From: Aurelia coerulea
Taxonomy: Eukaryota; Cnidaria; Scyphozoa; Semaeostomeae; Ulmaridae
Assembly: GCA_039566865.1 (NCBI GenBank)
Contig: CM076961.1
Location: forward strand, 11,989,501-12,053,500
DNA length: 64,000 nt
Reading direction: 5' to 3'
Shown: in pieces, positions 41,729 to 52,811 of the stretch
How positions within the stretch are numbered: the first letter of the stretch is position 1
Layout: each line of letters begins with the position of its first letter
Translations under genes and position numbers: made by a program
The notes under the pieces: model-generated
Database searches by the model: none
Told to the model about the DNA's origin: nothing
Seen by the model: only the letters and a program-made list of their open reading frames with translations

Positions 41729-44192
41729 CACGCCCGACAACACCTTTCTCGAGGAGTTCAGCCTCGCTTTGATGCCCCTATACAAATGTATAGGAAAATG
41801 ACCGGAAGTGAATATTTTCGTCAACTTTGAACGTTTCTTGCAGTGATGCGGTGTGATTTTTCCGCGTTAATTTAATCTTAAAAGGTAGTGAATTTATCTA
41901 AGAAATGTTTAAAACTAAAATCGTTTTGATTTAAACTTCCTGGTAAACTCCACGCAATTTGACAGGAGTGATGGACTTATTTTAAGAGATTTTCATCCGT
42001 ATTTGGGCAAAATTTTTCGAATTCATTGCTTTTGGTGACGTAGGCAGCGCCTTGAAAACCATGACATTTAGAAAATACCGTAGATCGTAGAAATTGTTTT
42101 GAAGCGGGGTGGTCTGCTTGCTGCTTGCTTTCAAGAAAACTTTTTAATTCTGAACGAAACAAAGCAATAAACCAATATGCAGAGCACTAGCGATCCTTTT
42201 ACTGCCAGTGGAGGACAAGAGATGCTTTCATGTTTTCAAATAAGTCTCCAACCCGCCAGAAAGAAAGAGACAAGAAGAAGCAGCTTCTAACGAAGGAACT
42301 CGGATATTTATTGATCAAGAACTAAAATCGTTTCGTTTATGATGGCAGATGTGTTTGATGGACAAATGGATAGCAAATTATAGAAAATATGTTATTTGTA
42401 CTGGGCAAGTTCCTCTCAATGATGGAGCAACTCAATGCAGTCTGGAAATCTTCTCTTGTCGGCTCTAAGGAAGGAAAGGATGCTGTCTATCAAAATTGCA
42501 ATGACTATTTCTGAATGGACAACGGCAATAACTGCTTTTTGGTAATTTTCAGAAACTCATGAACAAGCATGGCAGTAGAGGCTACAAGGTGAAACGGGCG
42601 AGCTTTGTCTTTGTCTTTGCAAACAATTGTCTTTGCAGATCAAATTCAGAACAAGTTTCAGACTGTTTCAGAATTGGAAGCATTAAAATGTCAATTTTGC
42701 GATGATTCAATTGCTATTATCTTACCATCTTCCTATCATCAGAGTAAAATCATCAGAGTATCAATTATTGGATTACTCAATTTTTTTGATATATCATAAT
42801 ATTGTTTTTCATTGAATGCTTTGTTTGCAACAGTCATGTTCCATCAGTTTTGTATCAGTCTTCAGGCATTGAAAACGCAAAAATTGCAGTCTTTTGTGGT
42901 TGTTGTCAAATGCTGCTTCAAGGTTGGGCTTGATTGGTAAAGGATAATCTTGTTCTGTTGGGGTCCTAAAATAAAACAGAGACAATGTTATTTCCTCCTA
43001 CTAAAACGTTTGCTGCATAGCAAATTTCACTTTGTCTCATAGAGAATTGCATGTACAAAAAAGAGCAGCAAACCAAAATAGGAGATGTCTTTGCAAACTT
43101 AAATCAGAGCAGCAATACCCTGCTCAAGAAAAAGAAAACAGATTTAAGGGCCAATAATTGCAGAAACTATCGTACTTATAGCAAAATAATCAAAGCTGAT
43201 AATTTTTTGTACAAGGTAGCCTTGATAACATTGTTTTAGTAAGCAAATCTCCTATTTCTAGGTCAGAGCTTCCCCATTAGTCTTGAAGAAAATAAGCAAC
43301 AATGCAACTTTATGTTTGTTTACAGTTAGGCCCAACCCGACGAAAAGTTCTCTGAGGAGAGCGAAGTCAAAGTTTTGTTATTATTCTCATTGCTCTGGTG
43401 GCCAAAACAGCTACCAAGTACTCTAAAATACTTTCATTGCTGAAAACATCAGATCAGGTACGAAAGTGATACATTCAACCGAGGTTAACGTTTGTTTTCT
43501 GACTAAAAAGCAGACGAGTTTGTAAAAGGAAGCACGTAAAGTTAAGGAAGATTAAATAGTCATGGCTCTCGAGGAAAAATTGCCTTTGAAAATTGTGGGA
43601 AACCGGCAAAGGCTACAGCAAAACAAGCAACATTTCTAGAAACTAGATGCTTACAGCTATTGCGTTATATCTCCAAAATGAGAATTCCTGTCTTAGTTTA
43701 GAAAATATTGGAGTTTGAAAAAATTTCGGTTAAATTTAGGCCAACAAAAGCTCATTTTCTTGAAACTGCAAGCTGAAGTTCAAGACGAGAAAAAGACAAG
43801 TTTATTTCGTCAACAATTGGTGAAAGGTGGCAAAATAGGACGAAACGACATCGAGGAATCCAAAACTTTCAACAAAATTCCCATGAAACAAAGGACAAAC
43901 GTTAAATTTATGATAAATTCTGCTTACCTGCTGTGCTGAATCCCGAGTTTGTAAACAGAGTTGTCCACGGTCTTTGAAAAATATGAAAAACCAAGGAGCT
44001 CTGAGTCCAAAATTCTCAAAGAACTTGAAAGAGCGAGGATACAGCTATTGCGTTATATCTCGATATTTTGCTTTGGGACACTTGGGACGCCTGCTGACGC
44101 CATTTATCACAAAATTTTACTTTCGCGCCACAGCTTTCTTGCAAGAGAGGCCGGAAGTGACGTTAGAATCAGGCTTGGTGTTGTCGGGCGTG
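41729..44192. mobile_element. Unassigned DNA element, two-ended copy with 6-bp TSD
   Basis: Ends CACGCCCGACAACACC and its exact complement, flanked by TATATA at 41723-41728 and 44193-44198. Length 2464 bp. Both subterminal regions contain CCGGAAGTG (about 41804 and 44153). It is ~98% identical (inverted) to 31754-33855 where they overlap. It carries the same splice-like signals on the minus strand. No transposase domain is recognised, so the superfamily is open. Confidence 0.78.
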
Positions 44193-44894
44193 TATATAAG
44201 CCTCTGCATCTGCCTCTGTATCAAGGATATGGAGACAAGCATCGCAAAGCATCATTGATACAGAAGAACCAGCCAAGCATGGCTGGTTCGAAAATTTGAC
44301 ACTTGACTGACTGACAACGCCCTATCCTGAGGATGTTGCGGTGCTATTATTAGCGAACAAAGAAAGAGAAACAGCATCAGAAGAAGAAATTGATTTAACC
44401 AAACTGTTTGACAAAATTTCTTGATTCTTTATTTTCTAAAGCTGTACATAGATTATCTATGCGCTGTGCAAGAGGAGAGAAATATTTTAATAAAAAATTT
44501 ATCCCCCTGGAATTTCCTACTCCCCCCAAATGTCGGGAAAGGCCCTATTTACCAGAAAGTTGACTGTATCACCGGGTGTTAATAAAACTGGACTTGCTTA
44601 AAAGTTAAATAGCAGAATATAGTCATATTAGGTCATTTATGCATTTTGGCCTTCGACCCCCTGTATCTTGAAAACGCCCCCCCTAAACGGCCAAGCAACA
44701 TCCGGATTCGTAATCTACGCAAAAAATTGAGTTAGTTAAAGTTGGTCTGGTAAATTGCCTCCTCGGGTGATAATCTCGTGCCTCTGGTCTATCTAACTTC
44801 CACCATATTTGTTTTCAACCAAGCTGGCTTTGGACACTTTTGCAATTCTCTAAGAAGTCATGTTTCGTTGTTTCATTTATATCATATTTGTCCT

Positions 44895-44962
44895 ACATAT
44901 ATTTATCAGATATCAAATTCTATATCATTAGATATGTTATATGATATATGATAAATATATGT
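44895..44962. other. AT-rich hairpin
   Basis: ACATATATTTATC pairs perfectly with GATAAATATATGT across a 42-bp AT-rich loop that also contains ATATC/GATAT pairs. Flanking sequence 44792-44990 shows no gene. Confidence 0.6.
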
Positions 44963-45370
44963 CAGGCTCTCAGGTTTCGTAGGATATGTAAGGAAGATCG
45001 CCAATTTTAGGAGAGGGCATGCGAATTAGTTGGAGGGAGGTCAGGGGCTATGACTTCAGGAATCTGACTACAGTCTTCGCAGAAGAGCTGCAACAGGGCG
45101 ATGATGAAGTAGTAAGAAATGCTGGGGGATGATGAAGTAGTAAGAAAAGGGAGCACAAACATCCTGGAATGATCTTGGATGACAAATTGCACTTTCAAAC
45201 CCACGTTAAGGAGGCGATTCTTAAAGCTAGGAGGGGTATCGGTTTAGTTCGGTATCTCTCCAAGTATGTCTCAAGGCACGTGTTGGACCAAATCTATAAG
45301 CTGTATGTGAGACCTCATCTAGACTATGGTGATATTGCGTATCATAAATATGATCCAGAAATGAAGCTAT

Positions 45371-46130
45371 GAACCTTACAAAAATTTTCGTTACTCGTTT
45401 CGTTACCCGTGCGTTACCCGTTGGGAAATATTTTTGGATAAAAGTGAACGTCTGCCACCTCTATGAAGTAAAAATTCCAGATAAACAGTCAGAAACTTTG
45501 AGGCTTTCAACAATGTTTGCATTTGAGCAAACTTCTAGCCATCTGGAGAAAAGCTCTGCGATCTTTAATAAATGGGCACAATGGCATACCCCTATCGCTG
45601 TCTGGAGAGAAATCAAGCGCTACCATACTTCGGTCTCAAAAAGTGCCAAAAACGCCTTATTCCATTCAGTTTTCCGTAAATTTCATAGAAAGACCCTGCA
45701 GACGTGCTATCTATTGTCAAGAAACGTTTCACACCCTCATGCGAGACAAAGCCTCCATAAATGGAATGAGACGCAAAGAAAATGGAGAGACTTTTCAAAT
45801 AGGGGAAATATCAAATTTTAGCTGAAACAATCAATGCATTGTCTACTTTGCCAATTCTGTGCAGTTTATGATAGCCACTTGAGTGGCAATTAATCAGACA
45901 GCGATAAAACTCAAGCGCAATCCACCTAACACAATTTCCTAGCTCCAAAGAGCCATAATTTGCAACTTCTCCATCGCCATGGCCTGGTAAACTAAATTGT
46001 GACGTCATAATTGCAAATCGTGACATTTCAGGTTAATTTCGTTGCTAGATTTGAATTCTACTGGTCAAAAATGTATAATATATGCAAACTTGCGTTGATC
46101 CCATTGACTTTCAAAAAATCTCCCCTCAGA
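45371..46130. repeat. Direct repeat copy 1 (~760 bp)
   Basis: Matches 46709-47474 with only four differences that I could see (two substitutions, a 1-bp and a 4-bp indel), so about 99% identical. It starts GAACCTTACAAAAATTTTCG and ends TCTCCCCTCAGA. Open frames inside are not recognisable proteins. Confidence 0.9.
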
Positions 46131-46532
46131 TGTCTTTGGACCATCGAAAATCGCCCCTTAATTAATGCGTGTTAAATCAGTCGTTACAACTGATTTTAAT
46201 ACCAAAATTGAAAAATTTGATAGATGCACCATTTCTTGACTTAAGGCTTGTAGGAAAGTGAGGTCATATGTCTGATTCATTCTTGAATCCATAGATCAAA
46301 TGATTCTAAAATACTTTTAAAACGGGAGCTGATGAAGTTTCCACACACAAATTGCATCATGGTCCATCACGGACGGATCTCGCCTGAGATTCTTGCCTGT
46401 ATCAAACTAGACAGGCAAAATAATGCTTAGAAAGTCAATAATCCTCCTGAACCGTGGAAATTTCATAAATAGTTAATAAAACTTATGAAGTAATGGTAGC
46501 TCATCATAGTTTCTTAAACAATTACAAGTAAC

Positions 46533-46778
46533 CAAAAATATTTCCCAACGGGTAACGCATGGGTAACGAAACGAGTAACGAAAATGTTTGTAAGGTTCAG
46601 TACTGATTTTCAACGGGTAACAACGGGTAACGCACTATTTATTAAAATAATAGGTATTATTTTAATAAATAGTGCGTTACCCGTTGTTACCCGTTGAAAA
46701 TCAGTACTGAACCTTACAAAAATTTTCGTTACTCGTTTCGTTACCCGTGCGTTACCCGTTGGGAAATATTTTTGGATA
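46533..46778. repeat. ~120-bp-arm hairpin containing GTTACCCGTT repeats
   Basis: 46533-46652 and 46655-46778 are almost perfect complements with a 2-bp centre. The arms contain several CGTTACCCGTT / AACGGGTAACG units. The right arm overlaps the start of repeat copy 2, so copy 2 carries an inverted duplicate of its own first ~70 bp. Confidence 0.88.
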
Positions 46779-47474
46779 AAAGTGAACGTCTGCCACCTCT
46801 ATGAAGTAAAAATTCCAGATAAACAGTCAAAAACTTTGAGGCTTTCAACAATGTTTGCATTTGAGCAAACTTCTAGCCATCTGGAGAAAAGCTCTGCGAT
46901 CTTTAATAAATGGGCACAATGGCATACCCCTATCGCTGTCTGGAGAGAAATCAAGCGCTACCATACTTCGGTCTCAAAAAGTGCCAAAAACGCCTTATTC
47001 CATTCAGTTTTCCGTAAATTTCATAGAAAGACCCTGCAGACGTGCTATCTATTGTCAAGAAACGTTTCACACCCTCATGCGAGACAAAGCCTCCATAAAT
47101 GGAATGAGACGCAAAGAAAATGGAGAGACTTTTCAAATAGGGGAAATATCAAATTTTAGCTTGAAACAATCAATGCATTGTCTACTTTGCCAATTCTGTG
47201 CAGTTTATGATAGCCACTTGAGTGGCAATTAATCAGACAGCGATAAAACTCAAGCACAATCCACCTAACACAATTTCCTAGCTCCAAAGAGCCATAATTT
47301 GCAACTTCTCCATCGCCATGGCCTGGTAAACTAAATTGTGACGTCATAATTGCAAATCGTGACATTTCAGGTTAATTTCGTTGCTAGATTTGAATTCTAC
47401 TGTACTGGTCAAAAATGTATAATATATGCAAACTTGCGTTGATCCCATTGACTTTCAAAAAATCTCCCCTCAGA
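46709..47474. repeat. Direct repeat copy 2 (~766 bp)
   Basis: Second copy of 45371-46130, 1338 bp downstream. The two copies and the hairpin between them lie in one insertion within a LINE. It ends directly at the MITE that follows. Confidence 0.9.
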
Positions 47475-47731
47475 CAATCCTGGACATAAGGTGTTGAGAA
47501 AAAAAGTGCCTTTCCCCTCTTTTAAGACCTCATTACCGATATTCTGTCAAAATGTTCATTTTACCCCTTTCCCCCATCTCAATGTTGGTTTTTTGGGATG
47601 AGTAGTCATTGCAGGTATCACATTTTACAATATCCCCTCAAACAACATTGAATTGGGGGAGCAGGGGGTCACTATCTGGAAAATTTAGCAATCTGCCGAA
47701 TATTCTCAACCCTTATGGCCAGGATTGTAGA
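47474..47731. mobile_element. Foldback MITE (ACAATCCTGG ends)
   Basis: Left ACAATCCTGGACATAAGG pairs with right CTTATGGCCAGGATTGT. The interior has C-rich and G-rich stretches as in 3284-3513, the same family. Confidence 0.6.
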
Positions 47732-47763
47732 TACAACAAGGCCCCCGACGAGATCAGAAAAGT

Positions 47764-47895
47764 GGGGGGGGGGCCAAACTTGATACAAAAAATTTACCAC
47801 AATGCAACGTGATGAACTGCCTTTCAGAACGGCATGATTTGCCAAAAAGTGGGAAGGCCATGGCCCCGCCGGCCCCCCCCCGCCCCCCCCCCCCC
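47764..47895. repeat. G-run and C-run cluster
   Basis: A run of ten G (47764-47773), then C runs of nine (47873-47881) and thirteen (47883-47895). Length errors in assembly or polymorphism are likely here. Confidence 0.8.
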
Positions 47896-48884
47896 GTCGT
47901 CGGAGGCCCCGTACAACTAAAAGAGGTTGGAGCAAACACAATATTCTGCTGCATTAGCTGTAACAGGAGCGTGGAGGGGGACAAGCAGGCAGAGGATTTT
48001 TGAGGAACTGGGATGGGAGAGTCTTTATCAGAGGAGGTGGTATGGGCGCATGTGCCACTTCTTCAATCTTAAAAAAACGCAAATGCCAGCGTATCTCTTC
48101 AATGAAATTCCTGTCGAGCGCAATTTTTCTTACAATTTGCGATGTCAACACGAATACCAACCAACTGGAGCAACAGCGCATTTTGCAAGTACCTATTTCC
48201 AAAAACGTCCTTTTTGAATGGAATTTGTTGGATCAAAATATCAAAGATTCCAATTCTCTTGCGGAATTTAAAAGAAAATTACTCGCAGTTATCAGACCGG
48301 TTAAAAAATCTGTGTACAATATTCATAACATGACAGGGCTTAAGAACATAACAAAGTTGCAGGTGAAATTCAGCCCACTCAATAAGCATAGGTTTCGGCA
48401 CAGCTTTGACTGCTTCAGCCCTCGTTGTGTATGTGGTACAGGAAACGAAGACAGCGAACATTTTCTCCTGCATTGCCCTCAGTTTGACTTGATGCGCACA
48501 GATCTCTTCATTCAGCTCGTGGATGTACCTGAGTTAGACATCACAAATATGGATTCAAAAGATTTGCGTGAATTACTATTGAATGGAACTTCTAATTTGA
48601 ATGTAGTCGAGAAAAGAATGATTATTGAGGCCACAATATCTTTCATTGAGCGATCCAAGAGATTTTGCCAGCAACTCTTTAGCGACTTCCCTCTGTTTCT
48701 CTTTTCCTTTCTTGGTTTTGGTTTTTGTTGTTAGTGTTGTTTCTTGATTATCCTTGTCTCTCGTTGTTTTGATTGTTGGTGTGTTTGTTCGTTTTACTTT
48801 TTGGAAATTGTGGGCCTTAATTTGTAAGTCCCATCTGCAGTGGGAACTAGGTGACCCCGTGTCTTTTCCCACTGTGAATGGGAG

Positions 48885-49079
48885 CAATAATGTGAAGGTG
48901 AAGTTGCGTTCTTCAGCGCCAAGCGCTTGGATCGCAGAAATAGAGCAGACCTAATCGAGTCCGCGATCCCTGTCATGACGCTCAACTGATGGGGTCCTAC
49001 CTGGTATCGAACCCACTCCGCCTGACTGGCTGTTCCGGCTGCAAAGTCAGAGGATTAAACCACTGCGCCACAACACCTT
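48885..49079 (-). mobile_element. tRNA-derived SINE
   Basis: The minus strand begins GGTGTTGTGGCGCAGTGG with A box TGGCGCAGTGG, then B box GGTTCGATACC about 50 nt later, both near the pol III consensus. It continues into a body with GGCGCTGAAGAACGCAAC and a (TTCAC)-like tail at about 48890. About 195 bp. The body and tail recur at 50658-50700. Confidence 0.75.
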
Positions 49080-49117
49080 CAATGTATTATAGTCAGTTTT
49101 AGATTCTACTAGATATA

Positions 49118-50532
49118 CCGGATGTCCCCAAAATGATGTATTATCATTTGATTGTTTATATCTCCATAAACAATGAACCGATTTTCGCCTGGAGGCGGCA
49201 TGCATAGTGGGCATAAATTAGCTTTAAGTAGCTAGGAATGCTTCCTGCCCACTCAAAATAAATTACTGAAAAAAGGCCATTATTAGATTTATACTTCCAA
49301 TCATTAATGAACACGTCGAGATAACTCATAAATCAGTAAGGGATCCCTTTGTTACGGTTTCTTAACCCTAATCCATATGGGCTTTTTTCGAGCTACCATT
49401 TATGGGGGGGGGTGCTTTCCACCCCCCCTCTGAAAACTGCTTTAGAGTCATCCGAATTCAATACAACTTGGCACAGTTATAGAAAAGGTAATTTGTAGCT
49501 CGTAGCGTAATTTGGGTGTGGCTGCCACGCCTTGTGACGTCACAGTGACGTCACAAAGCTGAAAATCTGTGAAAATCAGGCTTCCAAGTTGATTTCAAGT
49601 TTAATGAAGATTTTGCATTAACTTTGTGCAGTTTTTTGTTCAGTTTGTCAATATATATGGTGCTAAAATATTACTTTATTGAAAATAACGATTTTGGAGT
49701 GATATTTTGGCAGAAATTAGCTGATTCTTATGACGTCATTTGTGCGATTAAGCTTTCTATGTAAAAAGAGACCAAAAGAACCTACAAAATGGTGATTATC
49801 TATGACAAATGTATCCTTAAAGTGTTTTTCATTGAAAAAGTTCGAAAAAACTTGAAAAAATTGCTAATTAGTCCAAAATGGCGGCCAAAATGACGTCATT
49901 ATCAAAAAATGCTGACATCATCAAATTCCAGAAATTCCGGTATCAAATTGAAGCCCTTCGTTTGCTGATTCATTTGCTGTATAATACTTCATAATTAAAT
50001 CAAATAATTCCATTGAAATCATTGAAAACAATGATTTTGCTGCTACCACCTTCCAAATATGGGCATGTCACGTGACCTGTGAGTCCTATTGTTCAAAACT
50101 TTTTCCACCAAAATGTGGCTGATAGATAATTAGTAAAAGTCAGGGAGGGTGGAGGACATAGCAAACGTCGTTTAAAAACGCGGCAAATAAAACCTTGAGG
50201 GGGGGTGGAATCCACCCCCCCCCATGTGGATTAGGGTTAATGAAGTTGTGTGCTTGTTCGTAACTATGTGAAGTTCTATATATTACTTTTAGATATTGAT
50301 TTTAATTGTACAGTGTACCTTGCACTAATGTTGGTAGCTCTAGTTTTGCCCTGACAGCAAATTGAAGTTTGTTGATTTTTAACTCTTCAATCAAGTCACC
50401 AGAAATTCTGGAATATATATCAAAACTTAATCCAATCATTGCAGATTTAGATAAAAGTAATCATTTTATCATTAATTTCAAAAAGCTTGCATCAGAATTT
50501 TTTTAATCGGTTGCGTTTTTTGGGACGCCCGG
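49118..50532. mobile_element. Mariner-like element interrupted by a piggyBac-like MITE
   Basis: TA-CCGGATGTCCCCAAAATG at the left (TA 49116-49117) and the complement of CCGGGCGTCCCAAAA at the right (TA 50533-50534). The left ~75 bp match the MITE at 25869. No transposase. The central 879 bp are a separate TTAA-flanked element. Confidence 0.6.
49362..50240. mobile_element. piggyBac-like MITE, copy 1
   Basis: TTAA-CCCTAATCCATATGGG at the left and CCCATGTGGATTAGGG-TTAA at the right. TTAA target and CCC start fit piggyBac. Just inside each end is a G-run, a short AT-containing spacer (GGTGCTTTCCACC left, GGTGGAATCCACC right) and a C-run, able to form hairpins. The interior is AT-rich with CRE-like TGACGTCA variants; no transposase. 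Confidence 0.8.
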
Positions 50533-50657
50533 TATATGATTGTATTCATTGTTACGATTACACTTGTATTTCTGCTAGAATTCTGAAAAACAGCTGTCTG
50601 CTATTTATGATGTGTGAATTCTCTTCAATTTAACATAATTTGAAGGCAAAAGCAAAT

Positions 50658-50700
50658 GTGAAGTGAAGTGAAGTTGCGGCTTTTAGCGCCAAGCGCCCGG
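50658..50700 (-). mobile_element. SINE 3' fragment
   Basis: GGCGCTAAAAGCCGCAACTT and a CACTT-repeat tail on the minus strand match the 3' end of the SINE at 48885-49079. Confidence 0.65.
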
Positions 50701-51100
50701 GTTGAGTTGAACAGGAGTTGAGTTTCAACTCGGTTGACGGTGTAAGCCTTTATCGCGTTTACATGAAGGAGGCCGAGTTGAAACTCAACTCGGGTTCAAC
50801 TCAACTCGTCAACTCAACCCGTGTTGAAATTTCAACACGGGTTGAAATTCTCATGTAAACGCAAAATGTTTTCAACTCAGGGCGAGATTAGAATGCGAAC
50901 AAAGGAGATCGTATCCATTTCCGCAATCATTCAAATATTTGAGTAGGCTCACATTCCTTCTTCTATTGTTTGCAGCCATGTTTGCAACCATGTGACCTAA
51001 TCTCAACCCGTGTTGAGATTTCATGTAAACGCAAGGCAAAATAAGCCATGCTGTTAAAACTCAGCACGGGTTGAAATTTATCATGTAAAGGGCCTCAAAG
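50701..51100. mobile_element. GTTGA/TCAAC-rich foldback region
   Basis: Many copies of GAGTTGA, TCAACTC and ACCCGTGTTGAAATTTC form overlapping palindromes (densest at 50780-50860). GCGTTTACATGA and CATGTAAACGC bracket the dense parts three times. A compound foldback MITE is likely. Non-coding. Confidence 0.6.
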
Positions 51101-51116
51101 GCATGTTAAAATGACC

Positions 51117-51310
51117 AAGCATTTTGGCGCGCAATTTTAAATAATTTTGAACACTTCTTTACCCTCCATGAAATCGTTTACTTTGGGTTAGCTCATTCCA
51201 ATGAAAGCAATGGTGGGCCAATGGTGAAACAATAGAGAACAAAATAAGTCCACTGAGACCACGGTTGTCAGTAATTTTAAATACGGAGTAACATTTCTAC
51301 ACTTCGTATT
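51117..51310. repeat. Dispersed direct repeat, copy 1
   Basis: About 190 bp similar to 55563-55770 (shared phrases TTTTGAACACTTCT, ATGAAATCGTT, CAATAGAGAACAA). Probably the interior of one TE family. Confidence 0.65.
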
Positions 51311-51684
51311 AACTGCAAAGGCAGATAATTACGTCCCTTATGGAGCTTTGTCTCTTCAATTTCAAAACATCTTGTTTGAAATGCAGTGGCGGACTGGCTA
51401 GCATTCAACTCACCGATAAAAGCAACCAAAAGGGCGCCAATAGGAAGTCAAGCTGCTTAAAATTGGGGTTAGTGAACAGGCCCCGAGAAACTGTGTGTGG
51501 GGGAGAATCAGTTTCATTCAAAACTATCTCATAACATCTTTTTAAGCCCCTCACCATGGACCGTGGAATGGTCCAAAAATCCAGGTCCTGGCAGTGGCGT
51601 GGCCAGGGTAAATCAGGTGGGGGCCATTTAAATGAGGAGGTATGGGGGCAAAGCCCCTAGGAAAATGTTCAGTGCCACGCCCTT

Positions 51685-52735
51685 TACTTTGGCTTTTAAT
51701 AATAAATTTATTTAAAGTTGGCGCTACATAGCTATGTACAGTAAAAATTAAAAATAATTGCTAAACTAGCTAATCCAAGCCAACTGTTAAAAACTAATAC
51801 AAGTCCAAGAAATATATACATGATTAAATAAATAAGATTTCAAATACAAGGCATAAAATTTCAAAACAGAATTAAAAAGGTAGTAATATAAAAATCCGAG
51901 CTGTTAAAATCCGAATGTCCGAAATATGAAATGGAAGCTGTATCAAATCATTGTATCACAAAAATCCAAGTCGTGGTATAAACGCCCTACATAATCTGCA
52001 CGAGCAGACAGCGCCATTCCAACTTTTAATTTTTTTCTTAAACTCATTGATAGATTGATCATTCCTTATGTGATGAGGAAGAGACAGACAAAGACTTTCC
52101 CTCTATATTTAATAGTCTCGGATCCGTAACTTGTTGTTCTTACCCTTGGTAGCACAAATTCATTATTGTTTGTCAGATTATAATTAACACGACGCTCGCA
52201 GAAAGTTTCCCTCATAAAAGGGGGGTTGATGTTCTCCTTAGTTTAAAACATTTCGATCATAAGCGTTTGCAGGTTCCTTGCATGAATATTAGCCGAGTCA
52301 TCTTTTCCTAGCAGGGTATTGAAGCTTGATTCATAATCCTTGTATGCGATTCTCAAGGCTCTTTCGTGTATTCTATTAATCTTATTATTCATGTGCCTAC
52401 TGTGAAACATCCAGACTAATGGACAGTATTGAAACTGGCTAATTACAAAGGTTCTCATTAAGATTCTTAGTTTATTAGAGTCCATGTATCCAGATATGCG
52501 AGCGAGGGCGAAGAGTTTGCTACCAGCCTTCTTACACAACTTATTGATATGCGTCTCAAAATTGAGCTTTTTGTCGATCACAACGCCTAGTAGCTTTTCC
52601 TCGTCCGTATTTGCTATGACAGAATCTCCTACATTAACTGTGACCTGTTGATTAGAATTTCTACCAAGTAAGAGTAAATGACATTTATCTGTATTCAGTT
52701 TCATAAAGTTATCAGCGAACCATTGAATGATTGTG
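51685..52735 (-). pseudogene. LINE RT C-terminal part, family B-like
   Basis: The minus-strand frame 52704-52243 (153 codons) reads MKLNTDKCHLLLLGRNSNQQ, EKLLGVVIDKKLNFETHINK, SKLFALARISGYMDSNKLRI, FQYCPLVWMFHSRHMNNKIN and RIHERALRIAYKDYESSFNT. After an in-frame stop it goes on as ENINPPFMRETF, VRTTSYGSETIKYRG, LPHHIRNDQSINEFKKKIKS and WNGAVCSCRLC, the family B type C-terminus. The catalytic motifs lie upstream of the truncation. The 3' UTR reaches about 51685. At least two frame breaks. Confidence 0.8.
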
Positions 52736-52811
52736 CTTTAATCATTCTCCGGCCTTGCAATTACGTTATAGCTTACAGCTTACAATTACGGCTTAGAATT
52801 ACAGTTACAAT

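Larger units (their letters stand above)
41600..44217 (-). mobile_element. ~150-nt hammerhead-bearing retroelement module with 10-bp TSD
   Basis: Flanked by GTATCAAGGA at 41590-41599 and 44218-44227. Apart from the DNA element nested at 41729-44192 and its TSD, the module is only about 150 nt: 41600-41728 plus 44199-44217. It holds hammerhead 5 and a TATATA start 38 nt before it. The left foldback arm at 39019-39035 has the unoccupied site (TCCTTGCTAC), confirming a true insertion. It could be a 5'-truncated PLE end or a retrozyme-type element. Confidence 0.7.
37314..44789. mobile_element. Very long foldback element with nested insertions
   Basis: Ends GACCAGAGGC and GCCTCTGGTC are flanked by TA (37312-37313 and 44790-44791). 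The left arm is 37314-37390 plus 38557-39380. The right arm is 41275-41599 plus 44228-44789, with alignable sequence throughout. Nested are a family B LINE (37391-38556), a family A LINE (40760-41272), a hammerhead module (41600-44217) and a DNA element inside that. Without them it is about 3.2 kb. No transposase is seen. TA target and termini suggest Tc1/mariner-type mobilisation. Confidence 0.72.
45000..48740 (+). pseudogene. LINE ORF C-terminal region, family C, split by a repeat block
   Basis: Plus strand. The first part (about 45160-45370) reads MILDDKLHFQTHVKEAILKA, YLSKYVSRHVLDQIYKLYVR and PHLDYGDIAYHKYDPEMKL. The second part resumes at about 47919: KRLEQTQYSAALAVTGAWRG, IFEELGWESLYQRRWYGRMC, then after a frameshift near 48150 PISKNVLFEWNLLDQNIKDS, KKSVYNIHNMTGLKNITKLQ, the C/H knuckle CVCGTGNEDSEHFLLHC (about 48428-48478), LLNGTSNLNVVEKRMIIEAT and FIERSKRF. 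The catalytic RT motifs are missing. The gap 45371-47918 is the repeat block. The first part is preceded by a 20-bp direct repeat (GATGATGAAGTAGTAAGAAA at 45099 and 45127). Confidence 0.82.

Noticed and set aside
45369..45821. 150-codon frame repeated at 46782-47159
   Set aside because: Explained by the recent 760-bp duplication; no recognisable domain, and overlapping frames are open as well.
50231..50240. TTAGGGTTAA as telomeric repeat
   Set aside because: Single occurrence that is the piggyBac-like TIR plus TTAA target.
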